Of a stretch of DNA of 64,000 nucleotides, positions 8,909 through 16,910 are shown in pieces. Where the stretch lies: contig NZ_UQRQ01000005.1 in the NCBI RefSeq assembly GCF_900543425.1, positions 62,001 to 126,000 on the forward strand, given 5' to 3'. Source of the DNA: an uncultured Sanguibacteroides sp. Lineage in GTDB: Bacteria > Bacteroidota > Bacteroidia > Bacteroidales > Marinifilaceae. A program made the position numbers and the translations under genes. A model generated the notes under the pieces. That model was not told the origin of the DNA and searched no databases. It saw only the letters and a program-made list of their open reading frames with translations. Position 1 is the stretch's first letter. Every line of letters starts with the position of its first letter.

Positions 8909-9606
8909 ACGCTTACACTTACCGTTTTATACATAGGCCCGTTTTCATCCTGAATAATATTTCCTTTTTCAGCCTCTTCAATAAGCTTATACTTAAACTG
9001 AATCGCCAGAGAACGTATTCTGTTTTCATCCAACCCCGTCAAATCACCCACACCGGTAATTTCCATAAAAACATCCAATTTTTTCTCTGTATAAGGCCCC
9101 AGATACTCGTCCGTAATCTTATCATCCCACCACGACGGTTTGGATTTTAAAGCCGAAAACCGTATGATTTTCTTCCGATAAGGTATATCACCCGGCAAAA
9201 AATTCTCATTCTCTACGATCTTCAAAACCAAACGGAGAACCCGGTTCTCCAATTGGGGAGAGTAGTGCAAAAGCACCCGAAAAGAAGAATCTTCTACCTC
9301 TCCCGCTCTCCACTTCCACTCCGGTAAGGTATAATCGGAGATTTCCGCCGTCGAAACCTCATCCGCCTCAATCACAAACGTTTTATCTTCTGTCAGCAAA
9401 TCTCCGGAGACACACAAATGAATCGGGACACTCAATACTTCCGTATTCGGATGAAAATAAAACGATACCTCGACGCTATCCTGATCATAACGTCCGGCAA
9501 AATAGATATAATTCTTCCCGCCGAACATCTTCATCTCGGATTTGCCACAAGAACAAAAAACAAGAATCCATAAACCGATCCACCCTATTTTTCGCATTTT
9601 CATCAT
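8905..9606 (-). CDS. DUF4843 domain lipoprotein of Sus operon
   Basis: A 233-residue predicted lipoprotein with lipobox FCSC near residue 20. The N-terminal half, beginning YIYFAGRYDQDSVEVSF, shows the beta-sandwich pattern of DUF4843, a family nearly always found behind susD; the tryptophan-rich KPSWWDDKITDEYLGPY segment at about 158-174 is typical of it. Third gene of the operon; it overlaps susD and the PKD-like gene by 4 nt each, giving translational coupling. It is assumed to be a surface accessory protein for SusCD; no biochemical role is established. Three Met codons lie within the first four residues. Confidence 0.78.
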   Translation of the reverse strand: MMKMRKIGWIGLWILVFCSCGKSEMKMFGGKNYIYFAGRYDQDSVEVSFYFHPNTEVLSVPIHLCVSGDLLTEDKTFVIEADEVSTAEISDYTLPEWKWRAGEVEDSSFRVLLHYSPQLENRVLRLVLKIVENENFLPGDIPYRKKIIRFSALKSKPSWWDDKITDEYLGPYTEKKLDVFMEITGVGDLTGLDENRIRSLAIQFKYKLIEEAEKGNIIQDENGPMYKTVSVSV

Positions 9607-11051
9607 ATATTAGTCTCTACCTCCGGAAGAGGAAATACAAAATTCTTTGACATTCCATAGGTTTTACCATCGACCGTAATATCCCGGTTCAACCTCTTAT
9701 ACATATAAAACAACTGCCCCTCGGCCGTATACTCTTTACGGGCATCCAGCAATAACTCACGATAAAGTTGTTCTTTACTCCCGAGAGAAAGTTCTCGTTG
9801 GGCTCCCCGGCAAAAACGCAAATAAGTAAACATCGCTTTCGCTCTCTCTTCTCCCGCCAAATCATATAGACATTCGATATAGATATGATACAATTCACTT
9901 AAACGTAATACAGGTATCAATTTATTATTCAAACGATACGCTGAAGGAGTCACGTAAAAATACTTTCCGCACACATCCCGGTCTTTTCGCTTGACCACTA
10001 AACTCTCGCCCACCCTCACGTCTCCCGGGTCCTTATCCCGGAGTTCTTCCCGATCTTTCAAAAAAAGATAGGAGTAAGAAGTACGCCCTTCATCATTTAA
10101 GGCTCCGTATATATCGACTAATTTATTATTATACAGACCAAAAATAACATCATCGTATAGTTTTAAATTCCCCTTTTTAGCTTCCGATGGCTCTGTAAAA
10201 TAAAAGAGAGAAGAATAAATTATTTTCTCCGCTTCTCTCATTGCCGATTCCTTATCTCCCAGATAGAGATATACCCGGGCCAATAACCCGCCTATAGCAT
10301 AATAATTTAATCGATACCCTCTAAAGGACAAAAAATCGCTTACCCCGGCCAATTTCGAATCTCCCAAACGAGAATCCACCAACAAGATTTGGGTTTGATA
10401 AAGAGTATCAAAAGAAGCCGTCAACTTTTTGGCTTTTTCCAGATCCCGAATAACTTTTTCCAACACCTCTTCCGTCGTCAAACGAGGAAAATTAACAGAG
10501 GGTGCCTGATCGCAGTAAGGAAGCCGTTTCTCCCCACTATGAACGAGAGGAGCCGGGGCAAAGAGCCGCAACATATCAAAATGAAGAAAGGCCCGAATAG
10601 CCAATGCCTCTCCCTCTATCAATCGTCTCTCCAATTCTCCGTATCCATCCTTGAACAAAGACGAATCTGCCTTTTCCACGTGCTTTAAAAGAGTATTGCA
10701 ATTAGCAATCAAATGAAAAGTATTGATCCAGACCGTATCCAATTTCGAACGTACGGTCGCTTGAGAGTAATTATACTCATCCGTATTAATAACCACCCGA
10801 TAACCAATATCGTTACAGTTTTCCACGTCATAATACTGAGCCAGAACATCGACTAATCCCCAGGACAATTCCTGTCCATAAAGAGAAGCCCGGCTCATTC
10901 CCTGGTATATCCCGTTCAATGAATTCCGAAATCCTTCTGCATTCCGAAACAGGTCATCCTCCGCCACTTCTCCGGCCGGAGTCACCTCGAACCATTTCTC
11001 ACATGAACTAAACACGATCAAAATAGCCATTATGTTCAATATCCATTTCAT
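9603..11051 (-). CDS. susD: RagB/SusD family nutrient-binding lipoprotein
   Basis: A 482-residue SusD/RagB homologue from the ATG at 11051; upstream extension in the same frame begins with GTG, and the ATG overlaps the susC stop as TAATG, the better choice. The signal peptide ends in lipobox FSSC. The conserved N-terminal helix bundle is seen in DDLFRNAEGFRNSLNGIYQG (residues about 31-50) and the TPR-like RVYLYLGDKESAMREAEKII region. SusD proteins form the hinged lid on the SusC transporter and bind the substrate at the surface. No glycan-active enzyme lies nearby, so the substrate is unknown. Confidence 0.9.
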   Translation of the reverse strand: MKWILNIMAILIVFSSCEKWFEVTPAGEVAEDDLFRNAEGFRNSLNGIYQGMSRASLYGQELSWGLVDVLAQYYDVENCNDIGYRVVINTDEYNYSQATVRSKLDTVWINTFHLIANCNTLLKHVEKADSSLFKDGYGELERRLIEGEALAIRAFLHFDMLRLFAPAPLVHSGEKRLPYCDQAPSVNFPRLTTEEVLEKVIRDLEKAKKLTASFDTLYQTQILLVDSRLGDSKLAGVSDFLSFRGYRLNYYAIGGLLARVYLYLGDKESAMREAEKIIYSSLFYFTEPSEAKKGNLKLYDDVIFGLYNNKLVDIYGALNDEGRTSYSYLFLKDREELRDKDPGDVRVGESLVVKRKDRDVCGKYFYVTPSAYRLNNKLIPVLRLSELYHIYIECLYDLAGEERAKAMFTYLRFCRGAQRELSLGSKEQLYRELLLDARKEYTAEGQLFYMYKRLNRDITVDGKTYGMSKNFVFPLPEVETNI

Positions 11052-14000
11052 TAAAAACACACTTTTAAAGTAAGATTCATATTCCGAGCAAAAGGATAAG
11101 ACAGACCTCTCTCCTCTTTTATGGAGGAAAAACGAAACACACTATTCATACTCCATTCCAGTTTCACGGTTTCTATCCCTAAACGTTTCATCCACATCCG
11201 GTCCAAATCATATCCCAGAGACAAAGCATCCAAAGAGAGTACGCTATAATCCTGACAGAAACGGGAAGTCGGCCGGGTCAACTCCTTGTTCCGAATATCT
11301 TTTAATAACGTTTTATCTCCCGGCTTACGCCAACGTTCCAACAAGACCCTACGATCCGCATTCTCTTCGGCAATATTTACATTTTCGACCTTTCGAACCA
11401 AAGTTTCGTTATACCGCTGTCCTCCGAATTCATACAGGAAGGAGGTAAACAAAGACCATCCCCTATATTTCATATAAAATCCGAAAGCACCTCGAACATC
11501 CGGTTCATTATCTCCAATAACGACTTGTTCGCCGGATTTCCACTCCTGAGTCATTGTTCCTTGTCGATTAAGAAATAGCTCTTTCCCCGTAGAGGGATCA
11601 ATTCCCAATGAATGCATTCCCCATATTGCAGTCAAAGATCTCCCTTCCACATATTTCAATAAAGGCCGGGTATACTTTAAATCACTCGAACCTCCATGAT
11701 AGTCTCCATAGTAACCGTCTACTTTCCGATTATACTCTCTCAACGCATCGGAAATCTTCATTATTCGATTCCGGTTATGTGACAAATTCCCGTACACATT
11801 CAAATAAATATCGGATTTATTTATCAAATTTCCACTCAACGATAATTCAATTCCTCGATTCCGTACCTCTCCAAAATTATCTTTATAAGAAGGGAAACCG
11901 GAAGAGGCGGCAATGGTCACATCCGTGATCAAATCACGCGTACGACTATTGTAATAACTCAAATTACAAGTTAACAACCCCTTAAACAGCTCCAGTTCCG
12001 CCCCGATATCCAGGGTATTGGTCCGTTCCCATTTCAAATCAGGATTCCCTAACGTCTTCATCAAGACTCCGGAACCCGTTTTATACAAGTCATCCAATGC
12101 CACCTCATAAGTAGAAATAGCACAATAGGCGGGAAAATCCACTTTACCCGTCTGTCCGTAACTCACTCTTATCTTCAGACGATCGACAGCAGACCATTTT
12201 TCCATAAAAGAGCAGTTATGCAAATTAACTCCCGTTCCCAAGGACCAGAAAGGAGCAAACCGCCTATTTTTCCCGAACTCGGAAGAGCCGTCTACACGCC
12301 CGGCAACATCAAGCAAATAGATTGAACGATAAGCATAATTCAAACTCCCGAATACACCAAAAAGTCTTTTGGTAACCTCTCCTAAAGTTGGTTTCACAAC
12401 AACTTCCATAGCATAATTGGGAGAATGCAAACCCCCGGAAGCAAATCCCCGATAAGCAGAGGATACATACTCTGTTCGGGAAGAACGAGCATTTATTCCT
12501 ACTGTCATATGAATATAATGCACTCCTACCGACCTGTCATAAGTCACCAATGCATTCGTATTCCATTCCGGAGCCTTTCCCTCTTTTCTCTCCAAGTAGC
12601 CTTTTAATGTATTCTCCAAATTTACCGGTTTTAAAGAGCGCGGATCCGTAAATTCTTCCTGTTTCGAAGTCCGGTAACTCACACTAATCCCTCCCTTAAA
12701 GGAGAGGTAATCGTTAATATACCAGTTTATATTGAAATTATTAATCCACTGATCGTAATTCAAATAAGCGAAACTTTTTAAACCGGCTTCATAAAGAGGA
12801 TTCAGTTTCAAGGGACCGGAATGCCAATTCTGTAAATAGGGCAGGTCGTTTCCCTTACTATCCCGGTATTCGTCGTAAGGCAACTGTCTGGTATAATCGC
12901 TAAACATCCCATAAGGAGAATCTTTTGACCGGACAGAGTAATAAGATATTCTGTTCTGGAGTTGCAAAGAACGATAATGAAAATCGAGGGTTAAGCCGCC
13001 ACCGATTCGGTTTCGAAAAGAACCTTTCATTACACCGTTTTGATCGTGATAAAGGAAATCCACACCCAATTGCAGGTTACCGGTTTTCCCTTCCACGACC
13101 AACGAGTGTTTGTGATTGAAAACAGCACGTACCGGTTTAGACAACCAATAAGTATCGACTCCTTTGGCTAATTGTTTCAACTTATTATTATACTCCGTAA
13201 GTCCCGCTACTTCGGAAGAGACATCATCCGGTTCAAACAAACCAGCCAATCGTTCGGTTTCAATCTTTTCCGCCGCATGCATCAGATTATAATCCGACAG
13301 ATCAGGAAACGCAACCTCGCCATTCATACTATAGCTGACATTCAATTTCCCCGGCTGTATTTCTCGAGTGGTAATAACGATAACACCATTGGCCGCTCTG
13401 GAACCATACATCGCCGTCGCCACCGCATCTTTCAAAATCGTTATACTCTTCACCCGATCCATATCCATATCGTATACTTGCTGAACATCAATCTGAAAAC
13501 CGTCCAGAATAAATGTCGGCAAATTAGAATTATTCTCCAGAACCGACTTCGTCAAGTTTTCCCTGCTTAACTCCGTCACTCCTATGCCAGACCGACCTCT
13601 TACGTAAAGTTCCGGCAAGGTATTCGGATCCGATCCCCATTCATTATTCCCCTGTATCCGGAAAGAGGGTTCAAACGTCTGAATGGCACTCAGAAGATTT
13701 GTTTTGGAAACCCTCAGCAATTTATCTCCGGAAATGGTTGTTGAGTTTCCGGTAAAACTACCTTTCGCATAATTAGAATAACCGGTAATCACTACTTCAT
13801 CTATCAATTCCGGATCTTCTTCCAGAAAAACACTAATACCTGTTGTTTTATCCTGAATAATCGGGACCCTTTGTGTTTTCATCCCGACAAAAGAAAAAAG
13901 AAGAACTTTCGCTTCGCGAGGGTATATATTCAAGTGGAATCGTCCCTCCCTGTCCGAGGAGACCCCGACAGACGTCCCTTCTACCTTCACGGTTACCCCC

Positions 14001-14377
14001 GGTAAAGGAAGTCCGGAAATATCATATACCCGACCGGAAATCTCTGTTTTTTTCATCATCTCCGGCTTCCGGGGAGTAATGATAATAACATGATTGACAA
14101 ATTGAAAATCAAGTCCGGAATCTTGCAAGCAAAATTTCAATATATTCTCTACCGTCTCTTCCCGGAAACACTTAGTAATGGTAGGAAGTTCCCGAACCTG
14201 TTCGTGATTACACAAAAAACTTATCCCGCTCTTTTGCTTTATCTCTTCCAATACCTTTAAGATAGAGGTATTTTTAAAATCTGCACTTATCCTTATATTA
14301 GCAGGATGCTGAGCTTGGGCAAAAGTAGAACACGACACAAATTGCAATAACAAGATCAGATACAAGACTTTATTCAT
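11051..14377 (-). CDS. susC: SusC/RagA TonB-linked transporter with STN domain
   Basis: A 1108-residue outer-membrane TonB-dependent transporter. The chosen ATG (14377) gives a clear signal peptide; the open frame beyond it starts with TTG. Domains in order: STN domain (about residues 30-100, SILKVLEEIKQKSGISF), carboxypeptidase-like regulatory domain (about 110-190, ISGRVYDISGLPLPGVTV), TonB plug with VVITGY segment, then a long beta-barrel ending in KVCF. The STN domain normally contacts a FecR-type anti-sigma factor, but no fecI/fecR pair is present within the window. It imports nutrients too large for porins together with SusD. Confidence 0.92.
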   Translation of the reverse strand: MNKVLYLILLLQFVSCSTFAQAQHPANIRISADFKNTSILKVLEEIKQKSGISFLCNHEQVRELPTITKCFREETVENILKFCLQDSGLDFQFVNHVIIITPRKPEMMKKTEISGRVYDISGLPLPGVTVKVEGTSVGVSSDREGRFHLNIYPREAKVLLFSFVGMKTQRVPIIQDKTTGISVFLEEDPELIDEVVITGYSNYAKGSFTGNSTTISGDKLLRVSKTNLLSAIQTFEPSFRIQGNNEWGSDPNTLPELYVRGRSGIGVTELSRENLTKSVLENNSNLPTFILDGFQIDVQQVYDMDMDRVKSITILKDAVATAMYGSRAANGVIVITTREIQPGKLNVSYSMNGEVAFPDLSDYNLMHAAEKIETERLAGLFEPDDVSSEVAGLTEYNNKLKQLAKGVDTYWLSKPVRAVFNHKHSLVVEGKTGNLQLGVDFLYHDQNGVMKGSFRNRIGGGLTLDFHYRSLQLQNRISYYSVRSKDSPYGMFSDYTRQLPYDEYRDSKGNDLPYLQNWHSGPLKLNPLYEAGLKSFAYLNYDQWINNFNINWYINDYLSFKGGISVSYRTSKQEEFTDPRSLKPVNLENTLKGYLERKEGKAPEWNTNALVTYDRSVGVHYIHMTVGINARSSRTEYVSSAYRGFASGGLHSPNYAMEVVVKPTLGEVTKRLFGVFGSLNYAYRSIYLLDVAGRVDGSSEFGKNRRFAPFWSLGTGVNLHNCSFMEKWSAVDRLKIRVSYGQTGKVDFPAYCAISTYEVALDDLYKTGSGVLMKTLGNPDLKWERTNTLDIGAELELFKGLLTCNLSYYNSRTRDLITDVTIAASSGFPSYKDNFGEVRNRGIELSLSGNLINKSDIYLNVYGNLSHNRNRIMKISDALREYNRKVDGYYGDYHGGSSDLKYTRPLLKYVEGRSLTAIWGMHSLGIDPSTGKELFLNRQGTMTQEWKSGEQVVIGDNEPDVRGAFGFYMKYRGWSLFTSFLYEFGGQRYNETLVRKVENVNIAEENADRRVLLERWRKPGDKTLLKDIRNKELTRPTSRFCQDYSVLSLDALSLGYDLDRMWMKRLGIETVKLEWSMNSVFRFSSIKEERGLSYPFARNMNLTLKVCF

Positions 14378-14381
14378 GCAG

Positions 14382-14389
14382 CAAAAATA
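14382..14389 (-). promoter_or_regulatory. -7 box abutting the susC start codon
   Basis: Minus-strand TATTTTTG, exact TAnnTTTG, ends 4 nt before the susC ATG. If used, transcription would begin within a few nt of the start codon, giving a leaderless or nearly leaderless mRNA. No convincing -33 TTTG at 18-20 nt. Confidence 0.4.
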
Positions 14390-14442
14390 GAGTAATCTAT
14401 TCCATTTTGAAAACAAAACATGTTAAAAACAACAGGAAACAT

Positions 14443-14476
14443 AAAAAAACTGCCGGAAAAATTTTTCCGGCAGTTT
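14443..14476 (-). terminator. Intrinsic terminator of tig
   Basis: Perfect hairpin AAACTGCCGG...CCGGCAGTTT with an AT loop, followed on the minus strand by seven T. It lies 19 nt after the trigger factor stop and insulates the Sus operon from tig. Confidence 0.88.
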
Positions 14477-14494
14477 CTTTATATCGAAAAGATT

Positions 14495-15847
14495 TTATTT
14501 TTCAAATAATTTTCCGAATTCGTCCATCGTCACCACCTGCTCCTCCAATTTCACGCCTTCTTTCACGGTAGCGAAAATTTTATTCTCCAAAGCTCTCTCG
14601 TACATGTTGGCTCGTTGTTTTTGATCTTCCAATAAACGAACGGCAAAACCATCCAACTGCTCATTGCTCAAACCATACAATCCGTATTGTTGTAATTGAG
14701 CTGCAGCTATTTCACGAGCCATCCCCTTCATATCCTCATCCTCAACCTTTATTTCATACTCCTTAACCATAGCCGTCTTGATCAACTGCCACTTAAACTC
14801 CTCACGATAAGAATCGAAATCTTTCTCTACCGATTCGGGTGTCATCTCCCTGTTCGTGGCCACCATCCAGCGTTTCAGAAAAGCTTCCGGCAAGACAACA
14901 TCCTCATTTTTTTTCAACATCTTATCACGAGCATCCACAGAGAAACGATATTCACTATGTCCTTTAAATTGGTTCTCCAGATCTTCTTTTACCTTAGCAC
15001 GGAACTCCTCTACACTCTTCACCGCTCCCTCTCCATACAATTTATCAAATAATGCCTGATTAACTTCGGCATCGATATATCTTTTTACCTCACTAATGAT
15101 CAAACAGAAATCAGATTCAACTTTTTCGGCCTCCTCCTTACTTAATCCTAACATAGCGGCAAAATCGGTCTTGTTCGGATAAGCCTTTGCCGGATTGAAA
15201 ATAACTTCACTTCCGACTTTTGTCCCGATAAAAGCTTTACGAGCCTCTTCGTCTTTCATATGATACACGGAAACAGAAGCATCCTCATTGTGAATTCCTC
15301 CCTCTTTCGGTTTACCGTTCTCGTCCAATTCGATCAATTCACCCTTTAAGTATTCCGTCCCTTCAACGACATCAACGACTTCAAGACTTCCGCTATTTTT
15401 ACAGATACTCTCTATCTGTTTGTCTATCATTTCATCATCAATCTTAATCGTATAATAAGGCACTTTCTCGCGCTTGCTTAATTTCACATTCATCACGGGA
15501 GCCAATGCAATATCATAAGTAAATTCGAAATTTTCCTGATTCAGGTTCAAATCTTGTTCTTCCGTTTCGTTAGGAAGCGGTTCTCCAAGTAAATTCAGCG
15601 TATTGTCTTGAATATATTTGGTCAGCCCTTCTCCGATCAATTTGTTAATCTCCTCTATCAACACGGCCTTACCGTACATTTTCTTTATGATCCCAAAGGG
15701 AGTCTTACCTTTACGAAAACCGTCAATTACTGCTTTCTTCTGATATTCCTTCAATGCATCGTTCACGCGGGTAGCGTAATCATCCTTATCTAATTGAACC
15801 TTAAGAGTTGCGTTAAGGTCATCGATCTGGGTTTGTGTTATATTCAT
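14495..15847 (-). CDS. tig: Trigger factor chaperone
   Basis: A 450-residue trigger factor, the ribosome-docked chaperone for nascent chains. The N-terminal ribosome-binding domain has the signature GFRKGKTPFGIIKKMYG at about residues 43-59 (family motif GFRxGKxP). The middle region (about 150-245), where E. coli has the FKBP-type PPIase, is divergent as is usual in Bacteroidetes, and the C-terminal helical arms are conserved in pattern. It lies downstream of tRNA-Leu on the same strand but a terminator separates them. Confidence 0.92.
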   Translation of the reverse strand: MNITQTQIDDLNATLKVQLDKDDYATRVNDALKEYQKKAVIDGFRKGKTPFGIIKKMYGKAVLIEEINKLIGEGLTKYIQDNTLNLLGEPLPNETEEQDLNLNQENFEFTYDIALAPVMNVKLSKREKVPYYTIKIDDEMIDKQIESICKNSGSLEVVDVVEGTEYLKGELIELDENGKPKEGGIHNEDASVSVYHMKDEEARKAFIGTKVGSEVIFNPAKAYPNKTDFAAMLGLSKEEAEKVESDFCLIISEVKRYIDAEVNQALFDKLYGEGAVKSVEEFRAKVKEDLENQFKGHSEYRFSVDARDKMLKKNEDVVLPEAFLKRWMVATNREMTPESVEKDFDSYREEFKWQLIKTAMVKEYEIKVEDEDMKGMAREIAAAQLQQYGLYGLSNEQLDGFAVRLLEDQKQRANMYERALENKIFATVKEGVKLEEQVVTMDEFGKLFEK

Positions 15848-15885
15848 ACTTCTCTATGATAAATGATAATAATGATAAAACAAAC

Positions 15886-15911
15886 AAAAAAGCCACCTAA
15901 ATTAAGGCGGC
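15886..15911 (-). terminator. Terminator of tRNA-Leu
   Basis: On the minus strand GCCGCCT-TAATTT-AGGTGGC forms a 7-bp stem (one G-U pair), followed by six T. It lies 15 nt after the tRNA 3' end. Confidence 0.75.
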
Positions 15912-15926
15912 CAGCTCTTTCTCAAG

Positions 15927-16008
15927 TGCGGGCGAAGGGACTCGAACCCCCACGCCTTGCGGCACTAGATCCTAAGTCTAGTGCGTCTACCAATTTCGCC
16001 ACGCCCGC
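15927..16008 (-). tRNA. tRNA-Leu (anticodon UAG)
   Basis: An 82-nt class II tRNA. Acceptor GCGGGCG pairs with CGCCCGC, discriminator A73; anticodon stem CTAGA/TCTAG encloses loop CTTAGGA with anticodon TAG reading CUN (CUA) codons. A variable arm (TGCCGCAAGGCG) and T-loop GGTTCGAGTCC are present. CCA is not encoded. Confidence 0.95.
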
Positions 16009-16024
16009 TTGCTAATTTGCGGTG

Positions 16025-16054
16025 CAAATATAGTGCTTTTTTATCAGTTCCAAA
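16025..16054 (-). promoter_or_regulatory. Promoter of tRNA-Leu
   Basis: Minus strand shows TTTG (16054-16051), an 18-nt spacer, then TATATTTG (16032-16025): a full Bacteroidetes -33/-7 promoter. The predicted start lies about 10 nt before the mature tRNA. Confidence 0.75.
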
Positions 16055-16070
16055 ATTTTTGAACCTTTTT

Positions 16071-16802
16071 TTATTTTTTCCTTCTAAGCTCAAAATTCTT
16101 TCCCAAATAGACGCGCCTTACCTCCGGATCCTCCGCCAATTGCTCGGCGGAACCCGATTGTAATATACGTCCGTCATATAATAGATAAGCTCGGTCAGTA
16201 ATACACAGGGTCTCCTGTACATTATGGTCCGTAATCAAAATACCTATATTTTTCTCTTTCAATTTCTGTACTATACTCTGAATATCTTCCACGGCAATAG
16301 GATCTACTCCGGCAAACGGTTCGTCCAGTAAAATAAATTTCGGAGAAATGGATAAAGCCCGCGCAATTTCCGTACGTCGGCGTTCTCCTCCTGACAATTG
16401 GATACCTTTGCTTTTCCGAATATGTTGCAACCCAAACTCATCCAGCATCTCTTCCAAGCGTTGTTTTTGATAATCTTTCGGAAACTTACTCATCTCCAGC
16501 ACGGCCTTAATATTATCTTCCACGCTTAGTTGCCTGAACACGGAAGCTTCCTGCGCCAAATAACCGACACCCAATTGAGCTCTCCGGTATACCGGTTCCG
16601 TCGTAATCTCCGTGTCATCCAAAAAAATACGGCCGCCATTCGGTTTAATCAAACCTACAATCATATAAAACGACGTTGTCTTTCCCGCTCCGTTCGGCCC
16701 TAACAACCCCACAATCTCTCCTTGTTCCACGTTAACCGAAACCCCTTTTACGACAGTTCTGCTTTTGTATTTTTTTACCAGATCCTCAGCCCTTAATTTC
16801 AT
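16071..16802 (-). CDS. lptB: LPS export ABC transporter ATPase LptB
   Basis: A 243-residue ABC ATPase. From the ATG at 16802 the protein begins [20 protein letters not shown], matching LptB length (about 240); the upstream 21 codons look non-coding. Walker [10 protein letters not shown] (about 36-44), Q-loop YLAQEASVF, signature LSGGERRR, Walker [14 protein letters not shown] and H-loop TDHNV are all present. The [10 protein letters not shown] and [15 protein letters not shown] patterns are typical of LptB. It energises LPS extraction from the inner membrane with LptFG, which are not in this window. Confidence 0.93.
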   Translation of the reverse strand: MKLRAEDLVKKYKSRTVVKGVSVNVEQGEIVGLLGPNGAGKTTSFYMIVGLIKPNGGRIFLDDTEITTEPVYRRAQLGVGYLAQEASVFRQLSVEDNIKAVLEMSKFPKDYQKQRLEEMLDEFGLQHIRKSKGIQLSGGERRRTEIARALSISPKFILLDEPFAGVDPIAVEDIQSIVQKLKEKNIGILITDHNVQETLCITDRAYLLYDGRILQSGSAEQLAEDPEVRRVYLGKNFELRRKK

Positions 16803-16910
16803 ATTATTCAGTTTTATCGCGCTAAGATAGTTCTTTTCGATGTAAAAGTAAAAGCCGTCACCCAAAAATGATCAAGAGTTACTGTTTACCGATAGATAAC
16901 AACACTCCCG

